The notes beneath the pieces were generated by a model, which did not search any database, was not told where the DNA came from, and saw only the letters and a program-made list of their open reading frames with translations. A DNA stretch of 48,891 nt from Polaromonas sp. (GTDB taxonomy: Bacteria > Pseudomonadota > Gammaproteobacteria > Burkholderiales > Burkholderiaceae_C): positions 1 through 48,891 of the forward strand of contig JAIPCZ010000019.1 of the NCBI GenBank assembly GCA_021737975.1. Reading direction: 5' to 3'. Below, in pieces: positions 16,655-26,075 of this stretch (position 1 is the stretch's first letter; each line of letters begins with the position of its first letter). A program made the translations under genes and the position numbers.

Positions 16655-17551
16655 ATGACGCGTGTCCATGCCAACGTCCTGTTGATGCTGGTGGCCCTGA
16701 TCTGGGGCTCGGCCTTTGTGGCGCAGAGCCAGGGCATGGCACATGTGGGACCATTGACCTTTACCGCGGTTCGTTTCTTGATTGGGTCGCTGGTGGTGGC
16801 TCCACTGATGTGGCTGGAGTGGCAAAAGCTGGAACGCAAGGCTCAAGCGCTGCAAAAAGCGGACGGGCTCAAGATCACCGGCCTGGGTTCCCTGTTGCTG
16901 GCGGGAGCCGCCATGCAGCAAATCGGCATCGTCAGCACCAGCGTGACCAATGCCGGGTTTCTGACGGCGCTGTATGTGCCGCTGGTGCCGGTGCTGAGCT
17001 GGCTGGTGCTGCGGCGCCTGCCGCATTGGTCGGTCTGGCCAGGCGCCCTGGCTTGCGTGGTGGGCGCCTACTTGCTCTCGGGCGCGCAGGGCCTGTCCAT
17101 CAGCAGCGGCGATCTCTGGATCATCGCGTCTACGCTGCCCTGGGCTTTTCATGTGTTGCTGGTCGGCCGGATCGCCGACCGCATGTCAGCGCCTTTTCTG
17201 GTTGCTGGCGGGCAATTCCTGGTGTGCGGCTTGCTGGCGCTGGGTTGGGCCCTGGTCTTTGAGCCGGTGAACTGGGCAGGGCTGCAGGGTGCCGCGTGGA
17301 CGCTGGCCTATACCGGCGTGATGTCGGTCGGGGTGGCCTTTACGGCGCAGGTGGTTGCGCAGCGTTATGCCCACGCCACGGACGCCGCCATTGTGCTGTC
17401 GGCAGAGACCCTCGTTGCCGCCATGTTTGGTCATCTGCTGATGGGCGACCGGCTCGACGCGGCGGGTATTGCGGGCTGCGCCCTCATTTTTTTCAGCATG
17501 ATGGGCGTGCAGTTGCTGCCCTTGATGCGTTCATTTCAAACTGCCCGATAG
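16655..17551 (+). CDS. EamA/DMT-family membrane transporter
   Basis: A 298-residue inner-membrane protein with ten predicted membrane helices in two repeated EamA units; the first unit opens with [16 protein letters not shown] and [12 protein letters not shown], the second with [20 protein letters not shown]. Such proteins export amino acids or other metabolites. It is the last gene of the lysine operon, starting 5 bp after kce, so export of lysine or a pathway intermediate is plausible, but the substrate is not readable. Its last 21 bp overlap the end of the convergent aotP gene. Confidence 0.85.
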   Translation: MTRVHANVLLMLVALIWGSAFVAQSQGMAHVGPLTFTAVRFLIGSLVVAPLMWLEWQKLERKAQALQKADGLKITGLGSLLLAGAAMQQIGIVSTSVTNAGFLTALYVPLVPVLSWLVLRRLPHWSVWPGALACVVGAYLLSGAQGLSISSGDLWIIASTLPWAFHVLLVGRIADRMSAPFLVAGGQFLVCGLLALGWALVFEPVNWAGLQGAAWTLAYTGVMSVGVAFTAQVVAQRYAHATDAAIVLSAETLVAAMFGHLLMGDRLDAAGIAGCALIFFSMMGVQLLPLMRSFQTAR

Positions 17552-18307
17552 AAATTGCGCCAGGCGCTCGCTCTTGGGACTGACCAGCACCTGGGCCGGA
17601 TTGCCCTGCTCCTCGATCAACCCCTTGTGCAAGAAGATCAGGTGTTTGGAGACCTCGCGGGCAAAGCCCATCTCGTGGGTGACGACCACCATGGTGCGGC
17701 CCTCCAGTGCCAGGTTTTTCATGACCTTGAGCACCTCGGACACCAGCTCTGGGTCAAGCGCGCTGGTGGGCTCGTCAAACAGCATGACCTCGGGCTCCAT
17801 GGCCAGCGCGCGGGCAATCGCCACGCGCTGCTGCTGGCCGCCGCTGAGGTGCGCCGGGTAGGCGTCCTCCTTGCCCTCCAGGCCCACCTTGGCCAGGTAC
17901 TTGCGGGCGGTCTCGATGGCCTGGTCGCGCGGCACCTTCATCACATGCACCGGGGCTTCAATGATGTTTTCCAGCACCGTCATGTGCGCCCACAGGTTGA
18001 AATGCTGGAACACCATGGCCAGCTTGGTGCGCAGGCGCGCGAGCTGCTTGGGGTTGGCCGCGTGTAATTCGCCGCCCGGGCCCGGTGTCAGATGCAATTC
18101 CTCGCCGGCCACGCTGATGCGACCCTGGTGCGGTTTTTCAAGCAGGTTGATGCAGCGCAGGAACGTGCTCTTGCCCGAACCCGAGCTGCCGATGATGCTG
18201 ATCACATCGCCGGCGTGGGCCGTCAGCGAGACACCCTTGAGCACCTCGTTGGTGCCGAAACGCTTGTGGATGTTTTCAACCTGGAGTTTGAGCGCTGTGG
18301 TGGTCAT
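17531..18307 (-). CDS. aotP: Basic amino acid ABC transporter ATPase (AotP/HisP-like)
   Basis: The energy-supplying subunit of the importer encoded by this leftward operon. About 258 residues from [10 protein letters not shown]; Walker [10 protein letters not shown] (40-48), the insert [20 protein letters not shown] typical of HisP/AotP/OccP, Q-loop [18 protein letters not shown], signature LSGGQQQR and Walker [16 protein letters not shown] longer frame begins at 18343 but would overlap the preceding gene stop. It is the final gene of the aotJQMOP-like operon and overlaps the EamA transporter gene tail to tail. Confidence 0.92.
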   Translation of the reverse strand: MTTTALKLQVENIHKRFGTNEVLKGVSLTAHAGDVISIIGSSGSGKSTFLRCINLLEKPHQGRISVAGEELHLTPGPGGELHAANPKQLARLRTKLAMVFQHFNLWAHMTVLENIIEAPVHVMKVPRDQAIETARKYLAKVGLEGKEDAYPAHLSGGQQQRVAIARALAMEPEVMLFDEPTSALDPELVSEVLKVMKNLALEGRTMVVVTHEMGFAREVSKHLIFLHKGLIEEQGNPAQVLVSPKSERLAQFLSGSLK

Positions 18308-18339
18308 GTGTTTGTCTTCAGTGGAAGGCCGGGCCGGAC

Positions 18340-19470
18340 TCACGCACCCAGCAATTCGCCGCTGCGAAAGGCCGTGGCACCGGCAATCTTGCCGAGTTCT
18401 CCACCCGCTGTGATGTAGCGGTCGCGGATGCGGGCATAAAAAACGCCGGCCACGCCCGCCGTGATGCGCTGGCTGGTGTTGGCGATCGGATCAATGATTT
18501 CGGCCACCAGATCACCCGCTTGCAGGATCTGGCCTGGTTCTGCCGCGAAAACCACGACGCCAGGGGCTGTTGCATGCAGCGACTCCGATCCGGCCAAGGG
18601 TGTTGCCTGGCACCGGGCTTCTGGAACAGCGGGTGCCGAGGTGCAGGCCAGAACCCCCTGGTGCTGGAGCCAGGCCACAATGGCGCTGGCATCCTTTTTT
18701 GCCCAGGCATGGCTCACATCAAGCTCGCCGCGCAGCTCGATGGTGGTGCTGCAGCAGCCTTGTGGCAAGGGCGCATCCAGTCCGCTGGCTTTCAAACGGT
18801 CGGCCAGTTGCCACCAGGCACCCGACAGGCACTCGTCGATGGGGCGGTTGCCCGAGCTCTTGGCCAGCAAAATCGCCTCCGCGCCCAAAAAGTGCGCCAG
18901 TTCCTGCATCTGCGGCCAGCAGGCTTCCTCGGTATAGAAATGCAGCACCCCCTCGCAGTCGCAATGCAGGTCGAGCATGAAGTCGGCATCATGCGCCAGT
19001 AGCAGCAGGGCGCGGCGCAGGCTCTGCAGTTCGGTCGCCGGTGTCCATTTCTGCAGGTGAGCGGCCATGGCGAGGCGCACCAGGCGCACATTGGCCGACG
19101 GGTCCTCACCCAACTGCTTGCCGACCATGGGCTCCACCGCCGCCGCCAGGTCAGGGTAGTGACGGTTGAAGTTTTCCGAGGTGTCCAACTCGAAACGGCC
19201 CATGGGTTTGTGGTCCAGCCGCTGGGCCAGGCCGATCGGGTTGGCCACCGGCACCAGCACAAGCTCACCGTGTATCTGCCCGGCCGCCTCAAACGCCTCA
19301 AACAGGGGGCGCAAGTGGTGGGCCACCAGCATGCCGGGCAGTTCCTCGGCGTGCAGGCTGGCCTGGATATAGATTTTCGGGCCACTGCCCGACTGGCCAA
19401 AGTGAAAGCTGGTCAGGGTTTTGTGGCTGCCAAGGCTGGCCGAGAGCAGGGGGTGGTCAATGCGATGCAT
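18340..19470 (-). CDS. aotO: Succinylglutamate desuccinylase/aspartoacylase family protein (AotO-like)
   Basis: A 376-residue predicted zinc-dependent deacylase. H40 and E43 in SLHAEELPG form the first metal motif; ENFNR and DLHCDCEG supply the substrate arginine region and further active-site residues. The C-terminal part (about 290-370) is a small beta domain including [19 protein letters not shown], which resembles a biotinyl/barrel-sandwich fold. A gene of this family sits in the same place, between permease and ATPase, in the Pseudomonas aot operon, where it is not needed for transport. Its substrate is unknown; acylated arginine or ornithine is a reasonable guess. Confidence 0.82.
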   Translation of the reverse strand: MHRIDHPLLSASLGSHKTLTSFHFGQSGSGPKIYIQASLHAEELPGMLVAHHLRPLFEAFEAAGQIHGELVLVPVANPIGLAQRLDHKPMGRFELDTSENFNRHYPDLAAAVEPMVGKQLGEDPSANVRLVRLAMAAHLQKWTPATELQSLRRALLLLAHDADFMLDLHCDCEGVLHFYTEEACWPQMQELAHFLGAEAILLAKSSGNRPIDECLSGAWWQLADRLKASGLDAPLPQGCCSTTIELRGELDVSHAWAKKDASAIVAWLQHQGVLACTSAPAVPEARCQATPLAGSESLHATAPGVVVFAAEPGQILQAGDLVAEIIDPIANTSQRITAGVAGVFYARIRDRYITAGGELGKIAGATAFRSGELLGA

Positions 19471-19488
19471 GGGTCGACATTTCCTGCT

Positions 19489-20202
19489 TCAGTCTCTGCG
19501 CGGCGACAGATAAGCCAGCAGGCGCCCTTCGGAGAAGCGAAAGAAGCCAATCAGACAAAACGATGCCACCAGGTAAATCGAGGCGGCCGCCAGGTAAGCC
19601 TCGAAGGGCAGATAGTAGGTGGCATAAATCCGGCTGGCGGCCGAGGTGACGTCGAGCATATTGGGAACCGCGCTGGCCAGGCTGGTGCTGTGCAGCATCA
19701 TGACGACCTCGTTGCTGTAGGCAGGCAGCGTGCGGCGCATGGCGCTGGGCAGAACTACCCGCAGCATGGTCTGGAAACGGCTCATGCCATAGGCGTGCGC
19801 GGCCTCGATTTCGCCGGCACTGGTCTCGCGGATGGCGCCAGCCAGCATTTCGGCGGTATAGCCGGCTGTGTTCAGGCTGAAGGCCAGCAGGGCACAAAAG
19901 AAGGGCTCCTTGAAATGGGTCCAGGGCCAGACTGAATCCCAGCGCGCCTGAATCCACTCCAGTTGACCAAGACCGTAATAAATAAGGTAGACCTGAATCA
20001 ACAGCGGCGTGCCGCGAATCACAAAAGTGTAGGCGCCCACCAGCCAGCGCAGCGGCGCCCACGGGCCAGTCAGCATCAGCGCAAAAACCAGGGCCAGAAC
20101 GGCACCCACGGCCAGCGACGAGAACAGCAACCACAGCGTGATGACGATACCGTTGCCGAACAGGGCCAGGTTGTCAGGCTCGAAAATGACGGCCCATTCC
20201 AT
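19489..20202 (-). CDS. aotM: Basic amino acid ABC transporter permease (AotM/HisM-like)
   Basis: Inner-membrane permease of 237 residues with about five helices and the EAA loop EIEAAHAYGMSRFQTMLRVVLP that docks on the ATPase. FVIRGTPLLIQVYLIYYGL is the common HisM-type stretch. It forms a heterodimer with the product of the next upstream gene; the start codon overlaps that gene's stop (TAATG). Confidence 0.93.
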   Translation of the reverse strand: MEWAVIFEPDNLALFGNGIVITLWLLFSSLAVGAVLALVFALMLTGPWAPLRWLVGAYTFVIRGTPLLIQVYLIYYGLGQLEWIQARWDSVWPWTHFKEPFFCALLAFSLNTAGYTAEMLAGAIRETSAGEIEAAHAYGMSRFQTMLRVVLPSAMRRTLPAYSNEVVMMLHSTSLASAVPNMLDVTSAASRIYATYYLPFEAYLAAASIYLVASFCLIGFFRFSEGRLLAYLSPRRD

Positions 20203-20900
20203 TACAGTTGCACCCGTTTGGTGCCCAGGCTGTAGCGGGCATTAAGTTTTTTGAGGGCAAACAGGCTGATCGAGGTGTAAACCAGAAACAGCGCCCCGGT
20301 GAATAAAAAGAAGACAAAGGGCGAGCGTGTGGCGGCACTGGCCTGCTTGGCGAGGTAAGTCATTTCCTGCAGGCCGATCAGACTCACGAGGGCGGTGGAC
20401 TTGATCAGCACCAGCCAGTTGTTGGTGAAGCCCGGCAGGGCATAACGCACCATTTGCGGCAGCGTGATGCGAATGAAGGTTTGCGTGCGTCCCATGCCAA
20501 AAGCCCAGGCGGCTTCCATCTGGCCTTTGGGAATGCTCAAAATGGCGCCGCGAAAGGTCTCGGTCATGTAGGCACCGTAAATGAAGCCGATGGTGATCAC
20601 CCCGGCGGCAAAGGGCTCGATGTCGATGGTGGCCTCGCTGCCGAGTGTTTCCAGCAGGGTATTGATGCCAATGGTGCCGCCATAGAAGACCAGTAGCATC
20701 AGCACCAGATCCGGGATGCCGCGAATGATGGTGGTGTAAAAAGTGCCCACGGCCACCAGCACCGGACGGCCCGAAAGCTTGGCGGCTGCGCCCGCCAGAC
20801 CCAGGAGGATGGATACCGCCAATGCACCCAGGGACACGCCGATCGTGAGCAGGGAACCCTGCAAGATGACCAGAAGGTAGGACTGAATGTTGGCCGACAT
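20202..20900 (-). CDS. aotQ: Basic amino acid ABC transporter permease (AotQ/HisQ-like)
   Basis: Partner permease, 232 residues, about five membrane helices. TTIIRGIPDLVLMLLVFYGG and the EAA loop MEAAWAFGMGRTQTFIRITLP are diagnostic of the HisQ/AotQ group. It lies 58 bp downstream of the binding-protein gene and is translationally coupled to aotM. Confidence 0.93.
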   Translation of the reverse strand: MSANIQSYLLVILQGSLLTIGVSLGALAVSILLGLAGAAAKLSGRPVLVAVGTFYTTIIRGIPDLVLMLLVFYGGTIGINTLLETLGSEATIDIEPFAAGVITIGFIYGAYMTETFRGAILSIPKGQMEAAWAFGMGRTQTFIRITLPQMVRYALPGFTNNWLVLIKSTALVSLIGLQEMTYLAKQASAATRSPFVFFLFTGALFLVYTSISLFALKKLNARYSLGTKRVQL

Positions 20901-20958
20901 CGGTTTGTCAGGGGGCGGCTATTGCAGCAGCGCGAAAGCCGTCCCCTGTTTGCTTGAG

Positions 20959-21726
20959 TTATTTGCCGTACACGTCAAACTTGAAGTACTTGTCGTTGAT
21001 GGCCTTGTACTTGCCGTTGGCGCGAATGGCCACGATGGCGGCGTTGATATCCTTCTTCAGGTCGCCCTGGCCTTTGCGCAGCGCCACACCAGCACCCGTG
21101 CCGAAGTACTTGGGCATGTAGAGTTCTTCACCCACAAAATGGTAATTTTCGGCGCCCGGTTTTTCCAGGAAACCGCCGCCAACTTCCATCACGTCCGCCA
21201 CGGTGCCGTCCAGGCGGCCTGCTTTGATGTCCAGATAAACCTGGTCCTGGGCGTCATAGGACACCACCTCAACACCCTTGGTCTTGAGCTCGCCCAAGGC
21301 GTATTTTTCCTGGGTGCTGGCTTTCAGGACACCGATTTTTTTGCCTTTGATGGAAGCCGGTCCGTCAAACTTGATGTCTTTTTTCAGGACGATCTTGCTG
21401 GGGGTGTTGTAGTACTTGTTGGTGAAGTCGACCTGTTTCAAGCGTTCTTCGGTGATCGACATCGAGCTGATGATCACGTCGTACTTCTTGGCCATCAGGC
21501 CAGGGATCATGCCGTCCCAGGCTTGTTCGACAAACACGCACTTGCGCTTGATTTGTTCGCACAAGGCATTCGCAATGTCCACGTCAAAACCGGTGGGCTT
21601 GCCGTCAGCGGTCTTGAACGTAAAGGGTTCGTAGGTGGGGTCGATGGCAACCTTGAGGTCTTTGCCCTGGGCAAAGGCCGACGCGCAGAGGGCGCTGATG
21701 GCAGCAGCGAGCAGAATCTTTTTCAT
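20959..21726 (-). CDS. aotJ: Periplasmic lysine/arginine/ornithine-binding protein (AotJ/ArgT-like)
   Basis: Captures basic amino acids in the periplasm for the AotQMP importer. The 255-residue precursor starts with a signal peptide (MKKILLAAAISALCASAFAQ). The mature protein has DPTYEPF, GFDVDIANALCEQIK, DGMIPGLMAKKYDVIISSMS and the ITEERLKQVDFT segment, whose arginine should hold the ligand carboxylate. I chose ATG 21726, with AGAAAG upstream; a TTG at 21741 is also in frame. Ligand preference among lysine, arginine and ornithine cannot be fixed from sequence, but the neighbouring ocd and kam genes fit all three. Confidence 0.92.
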   Translation of the reverse strand: MKKILLAAAISALCASAFAQGKDLKVAIDPTYEPFTFKTADGKPTGFDVDIANALCEQIKRKCVFVEQAWDGMIPGLMAKKYDVIISSMSITEERLKQVDFTNKYYNTPSKIVLKKDIKFDGPASIKGKKIGVLKASTQEKYALGELKTKGVEVVSYDAQDQVYLDIKAGRLDGTVADVMEVGGGFLEKPGAENYHFVGEELYMPKYFGTGAGVALRKGQGDLKKDINAAIVAIRANGKYKAINDKYFKFDVYGK

Positions 21727-21745
21727 AAGCAGCTTTCTCAATGAT

Positions 21746-21763
21746 GCCGGGGCGCGCCCCGGC
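21746..21763. promoter_or_regulatory. Perfect 18-bp palindrome upstream of aotJ
   Basis: GCCGGGGCGCGCCCCGGC reads the same on both strands and lies 20 bp upstream of the aotJ ATG, in the probable mRNA leader. It could form a strong stem near the ribosome site or be an operator. No T-run follows on the aotJ strand, so simple termination is less likely. Confidence 0.5.
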
Positions 21764-21803
21764 GGGTTAACAAAAAACTAAAAACTGATTCTACGGTCTG
21801 GCA

Positions 21804-21820
21804 AACCCCTGGCAGGGGTT
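21804..21820. promoter_or_regulatory. Inverted repeat in the divergent aotJ/kinase promoter region
   Basis: AACCCCT-ggc-AGGGGTT, a perfect 7-bp dyad in the 120-bp gap between the divergent genes at 21726 and 21847. Position suits a regulator site; the regulator is unknown. Confidence 0.4.
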
Positions 21821-21846
21821 GGTTTCTACTAGGTCATGCAAACATC

Positions 21847-23403
21847 GTGCCCAAAATGCAAGTTTCTGACGCCAAATCTGGCATGATGACAAGCATGCTT
21901 GCCGATTTGCCACAGCTTATTAGCGCTTTGCTCGATCCTGCGCGTTATCTGCAGGGCATCGTGCGCGTTGAAATGGTGCAAACCCATATCTCCTGGGTGC
22001 TGCTGGCCGGGGATTTTGCCTACAAAATCAAGAAGCCGGTCAAGCTCTCGTTTCTGGATTTCAGCACGCTGGCCCTGCGACACGACTATTGTCAGGAAGA
22101 GTTGCGCCTGAACCGCCGTTTTTCGCCTGATCTCTATCTGGCCGTGGTCGGCATTTACAACACCCCGCAAGACCCGCAGTGGCAGGGCCCGGGCGCGCCG
22201 ATCGAATACGCCGTCAAGATGCGCCGCTTTGACGAATCGGCCCGGCTGGACCATGTCTGCGCGCGTGGCGAGTTGCAGGCAGGACACTTGTCGGCCCTGG
22301 CCGATGCCCTGGTGGCGTTTCACCAGAACGCTGCTATCGCTGCCGCGGGCTCGCGCTTTGGATCGGGCCAGCACATCCTGCAACCCGCGTTTGACAACTT
22401 TGCAGACTTGGCGGGCATGGTCGCCGACGCCGGGCTGCAGGCACGCTTGTCGGCCCTGCGCCGCTGGACTGAAACACAATTTTCCCAACTGGCGCCGCTG
22501 ATGCAGGCACGCCAGCAGGCCGGTTGGGTGCGGGAATGCCATGGCGACCTGCATCTGGCCAACATGGTGCTTGTCGACGGGCGGGTGCAGTTGTTTGACT
22601 GCATCGAGTTCAGCGAAGATTTGCGCTGGATCGATGTGGCCAGCGAAATTGCTTTTGTCTACATCGACCTGCTGGCGCACGACCAAGCGGGGCTGGCCAA
22701 CTGGTTGTTGAACGAGGTCCTGAGCCGCAGCGGTGACTACGAAGTGGCGCGGGTGTTGCGCTTTTACGCGCTGTACCGTGCCATGGTGCGGGCCAAGGTG
22801 GTGGCGCTGCGCCGGGTGCAAACGCAGGGTGATACCAGCGAGCTCGAGGCTTATGTGGCGCTTGCGGAGCGCCTGCTCGCGCCACCGCCGCCGTGCCTGG
22901 TGATCACCCATGGCTTGTCGGGATGCGGCAAAACCGTGGCCACTGACGCGCTGCTGCAATCAGACCCCGATGCGGCGACCCTGCGCCTGCGCTCCGACGT
23001 GCAGCGCAGGCGACTGTTCGGGCTGGCGCCGGGCGCGGCCAGCGGTTCCGGGGTGGGGGCTGGCATGTATGCCGCTGACGCGCACAAGCGAACCTACAGC
23101 CATTTGCGTGATCAGGCCGCCTTGCTGCTGCAGGCCGGTTGGTCGGTGGTGGTGGATGCGGCATTTTTGAAGCGCGCCGACCGTGATGCCTTTCGCGCGC
23201 TGGCGCGGCAGCTGGGCGCCGGTTTCCGCATTCTGGCGCCGCAGGCCGCGCCCGAGCAATTGCGCCAGCGCATTCTGGCCCGTCATGCCACGGGGCGGGA
23301 CGCCTCCGAGGCCACGCTTGCCGTGCTGGCGCAGCAAATGCAGACCATCGAGCCTTTGGGACCGGATGAAATGAAATTTACCAGCTCTTCCGACGACTTG
23401 TAG
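21847..23403 (+). CDS. Two-domain kinase-like protein: aminoglycoside phosphotransferase fold plus P-loop kinase
   Basis: A 518-residue cytoplasmic protein. The N-terminal domain (about 30-340) has the APH/choline-kinase catalytic motif HGDLHLAN (H232, D234, N239) followed by LFDCIEFSEDLRWIDVASEI. The C-terminal domain (about 350-518) opens with a P-loop, THGLSGCGKT, and has a helical region with VVDAAFLKRADRD, as in nucleotide or sugar kinases. This exact fusion is widespread in proteobacteria but has no established substrate; antibiotic resistance should not be assumed. The start is uncertain: GTG 21847, ATG 21856 or ATG 21883. It is alone on its strand, divergent from aotJ, and ends at a long inverted repeat. 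Confidence 0.8.
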   Translation: MPKMQVSDAKSGMMTSMLADLPQLISALLDPARYLQGIVRVEMVQTHISWVLLAGDFAYKIKKPVKLSFLDFSTLALRHDYCQEELRLNRRFSPDLYLAVVGIYNTPQDPQWQGPGAPIEYAVKMRRFDESARLDHVCARGELQAGHLSALADALVAFHQNAAIAAAGSRFGSGQHILQPAFDNFADLAGMVADAGLQARLSALRRWTETQFSQLAPLMQARQQAGWVRECHGDLHLANMVLVDGRVQLFDCIEFSEDLRWIDVASEIAFVYIDLLAHDQAGLANWLLNEVLSRSGDYEVARVLRFYALYRAMVRAKVVALRRVQTQGDTSELEAYVALAERLLAPPPPCLVITHGLSGCGKTVATDALLQSDPDAATLRLRSDVQRRRLFGLAPGAASGSGVGAGMYAADAHKRTYSHLRDQAALLLQAGWSVVVDAAFLKRADRDAFRALARQLGAGFRILAPQAAPEQLRQRILARHATGRDASEATLAVLAQQMQTIEPLGPDEMKFTSSSDDL

Positions 23404-23461
23404 GAGCGGCGCCCTCGCTGCGATGGCTGTCTGAATTCATTCGCGGCGAGGGCGCCGCTCC
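23403..23461. repeat. Long inverted repeat between convergent genes
   Basis: Two 21-base arms, 23403-23423 and 23441-23461, pair at 20 of 21 positions (GGAGCGGCGCCCTCGC and its mirror) around a 17-base loop. It begins on the last base of the kinase stop codon and lies between two convergent genes, so it probably terminates both. The GC-rich arms resemble dispersed REP-like repeats of related bacteria. Confidence 0.75.
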
Positions 23462-23491
23462 CACGAATACCTGCCCTCGGGGAATCGGTGG

Positions 23492-26059
23492 TCACCAATC
23501 TTCCTTGACCGCCAGCACCGCGTCCTGTCCCGCCGCTGCTTGCGCTGCCAGCCAGGCGGTCAGCGTGCCAGCCACCACGACCGCCAGGCACAGGCCCAGC
23601 AGCTTGAGCCAGGGTAGCATCAGGTCCATGGTCCAGTGAAAACTTTGCGGGTTCACCACATGCACCAGCACGCCAGAGACCACCAGGCCCAGGCTCAGCC
23701 CCGCCAGGGCGCCCAACAGCGTCCAGGCGGCGCCCTCAAAAGCGACCACGGTCAGGATTTGCCGACGGGTGAGCCCCAGATGCACCAGCAGTCCAAATTC
23801 CTTGCGCCGGGCCAGCACCTGGGCGCTGAAGCTGGCCGCCACGCCAAACAGGCCGATCGCAATTGCCACTGCCTGCAGCCAGTAGGTCACGGCAAAACTG
23901 CGGTCAAAAATGCGCAAAGAGGTGGCGCGGATCTGCCCCGGCGTGCCGAATTCCATGAGTTCCCCCGCACCGGCACCGGTCCGATCGGCCAGCGCCCGCA
24001 GCGCCTCCTGCACCCGTGGCGCGTCCGAGGCTTGGGTCAGCCACAGCGCCAGGTCGTTGGCGCGCCGGTCCCCGGTGATGCGCTCAAACGCCGCCTTGTC
24101 GATGGCAATGGCGCCGGTCTGGCGGGCGTAATCGCGCCAGACGCCGGCCACAAAGTACGGCGCGTCCGCCCCTGGCCTGCCTTGGGTCAGCGGTTTGAAC
24201 GCCTTGCCCAGCGGGGCAAAGGTTTGGCCCGGTGTGGCGCCATGCAAGTCCACCACCGCCTCGCTCACGTAAATGCCAATCTGCCCGACGGGCACAGGCA
24301 AGGGTCCGGCCACGAGCGGCAGGCTCTTTGCAGGGTCCGACAATTCGCGTGCGATCAGCGCCACTGGGGGCAGGCTGGGTTGCAGCAGCAGGGGCACCAC
24401 ACGTTGCGCCTGCAACTGCCTGACCCCGCTTAAGGCGGCTGCGTCCAGCACATATTCCGGGCTGAAGTAAACCGTGTCGCTGGCGCCCAGGCTGGCGGCG
24501 CTGCGCACATACAGATCGGCTGGAAGCACCTGGTCCAGCCATTGTGTGACCGACTCGCGAAAACTTGCCACCATCACGGTGAGTGCGACCGCCAGGCTCA
24601 GCGACGCCACCACGCCGCTGACCGCCACTGCCGCCGTCTCGCGCTGGTGCCGGGCGCGCGCCACGGCCAGCAGCGGCAGGGTCTGGCGGGCCACCAGTGG
24701 CGCGACGCGGTCCAGCAGCAGGCCAATCAACCAGGGCAGGGCGGTGATGCCGCCCACCAGCAGCAAGGCCACCGACAGGTAGGCGGCCACCGGGATACCC
24801 CACAGGGCCGGTGCCTGGGTCAGCGCGGCACCCAGCAGAATCAGCATCAGGCTGAGCCAATGGCTGTGCGGGCTGACCCAGGCACCGCCCAGCCCCTTGA
24901 GCGTTTGTGCTGGCGGCAGGACCTGCGCCGCCCGGGCCGGCCACCAGCCGCCCACCAGCGCGGCCACCACACCCATGGCGGCATAAAGCAGCGCGGCCAA
25001 ACCACCGAATTGCAGTTTGGGCGCGGCGCCGGCAAAAAAACCGCCGCCCAAGTCGCCGCCCAGCAATTTCAAGGCCAGCGCCGCCAGCGCCGTGCCCAGC
25101 GCAACGCCTGCGACGCTGCCCAGCAGGCCCAGGAAAAGCGACTCCCACAGCACCAGGCTCAGCCGTTTGCGGCCACTCAGGCCCAGCACACCCAGCAATG
25201 CAAACTGCTGCGCGCGTTTGGCCACGCTCAGGGACAGCACCGAGAACACCAGAAACGCCCCGGTGAACAGGGCAATAAATGCCAGCACGGTCAGGTTGAC
25301 CCGGTAGGCGCGTGAAAGCTTGCTGATTTGCGACTGCGCGTCAGCGGGCACCGTCACGGTCAGGTTGGCGGGCCAGTCTGGCGCGTCTTGCAGGCTGCGG
25401 ACGAAGTCGTCGCGATTGACCCCCGCCTTAAGACGCAGGTCGATGCGACTGAGCTGGCCGTGCTTGCCAAACAGCTCCTGCGCCGCGCCAATGTCCATCA
25501 CTGCCAGTGCTCGTCCCGACGCTCGAACGCTGCCCGCCACAGTGACCGTGACCGGTTCCAGGCCGCTTTGCACTTGCAGAGTTGATCCCGCCAGGGCCAG
25601 TGCCGCCGGGTTCAGGAAAACCTGGCCCGGTGCAAAGATGGCGAAGCGGTCCTGCGTGGCCTGGTCGCTGGGGCGGGTGGGCTGGGGCATCAGGTCCGGC
25701 GCCACAAAGGCCACCACCAGCGCGTCGACACCGACCACCTGCAGGCTGCGCTTGCCCTCGGGCGTGAGGGCGAAGGTGCCGACTTCGAGCACGGGCGAGG
25801 CCAGCGCCACTTCAGGCAAGCGTGCCACGCGGGTAAAAAGCGCCTCGTCAAACTGGCCCTGCACGCCGCGCAATTCCAGGTCTGGCTGGCCGCCCACCGA
25901 ACGGGCCGCCTGCGAGAACTCATCGAGAGCGGAGGTGTTGATCAAATGCACCGAAAACGCCAGCGCGACGCCCAGCATCACCGCCACCACCGCGGCCGCG
26001 TTGCGCCACGGGTGGTGTTTGAGCTCTTGCCAGGAGAAGGTTTTGAGCAGGTCGAGCAT
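23492..26059 (-). CDS. FtsX-family ABC transporter permease
   Basis: An 855-residue inner-membrane permease of the MacB/LolC type: an N-terminal helix (NAAAVVAVMLGVALAFSVHL), a periplasmic domain (about 60-265), a three-helix bundle (VNLTVLAFIALFTGAFLVFS onward), a second single helix and periplasmic domain, and a final three-helix FtsX bundle. Such proteins use ATP hydrolysis mechanically to move lipoproteins, lipids or peptides rather than forming a channel. The start at MLDLLKTF (26059) is preferred: upstream the frame enters the ABM-domain gene. The LolD-like ATPase at 28140-28802, on the same strand, is the probable partner although two unrelated genes lie between. Confidence 0.85.
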   Translation of the reverse strand: MLDLLKTFSWQELKHHPWRNAAAVVAVMLGVALAFSVHLINTSALDEFSQAARSVGGQPDLELRGVQGQFDEALFTRVARLPEVALASPVLEVGTFALTPEGKRSLQVVGVDALVVAFVAPDLMPQPTRPSDQATQDRFAIFAPGQVFLNPAALALAGSTLQVQSGLEPVTVTVAGSVRASGRALAVMDIGAAQELFGKHGQLSRIDLRLKAGVNRDDFVRSLQDAPDWPANLTVTVPADAQSQISKLSRAYRVNLTVLAFIALFTGAFLVFSVLSLSVAKRAQQFALLGVLGLSGRKRLSLVLWESLFLGLLGSVAGVALGTALAALALKLLGGDLGGGFFAGAAPKLQFGGLAALLYAAMGVVAALVGGWWPARAAQVLPPAQTLKGLGGAWVSPHSHWLSLMLILLGAALTQAPALWGIPVAAYLSVALLLVGGITALPWLIGLLLDRVAPLVARQTLPLLAVARARHQRETAAVAVSGVVASLSLAVALTVMVASFRESVTQWLDQVLPADLYVRSAASLGASDTVYFSPEYVLDAAALSGVRQLQAQRVVPLLLQPSLPPVALIARELSDPAKSLPLVAGPLPVPVGQIGIYVSEAVVDLHGATPGQTFAPLGKAFKPLTQGRPGADAPYFVAGVWRDYARQTGAIAIDKAAFERITGDRRANDLALWLTQASDAPRVQEALRALADRTGAGAGELMEFGTPGQIRATSLRIFDRSFAVTYWLQAVAIAIGLFGVAASFSAQVLARRKEFGLLVHLGLTRRQILTVVAFEGAAWTLLGALAGLSLGLVVSGVLVHVVNPQSFHWTMDLMLPWLKLLGLCLAVVVAGTLTAWLAAQAAAGQDAVLAVKEDW

Positions 26060-26075
26060 GGCGCGGGGCCTCAGC

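Noticed and set aside
21847..23403. Aminoglycoside resistance gene
   Set aside because: The APH-fold domain is fused to a second kinase domain in a widespread housekeeping-type architecture, with no resistance context.
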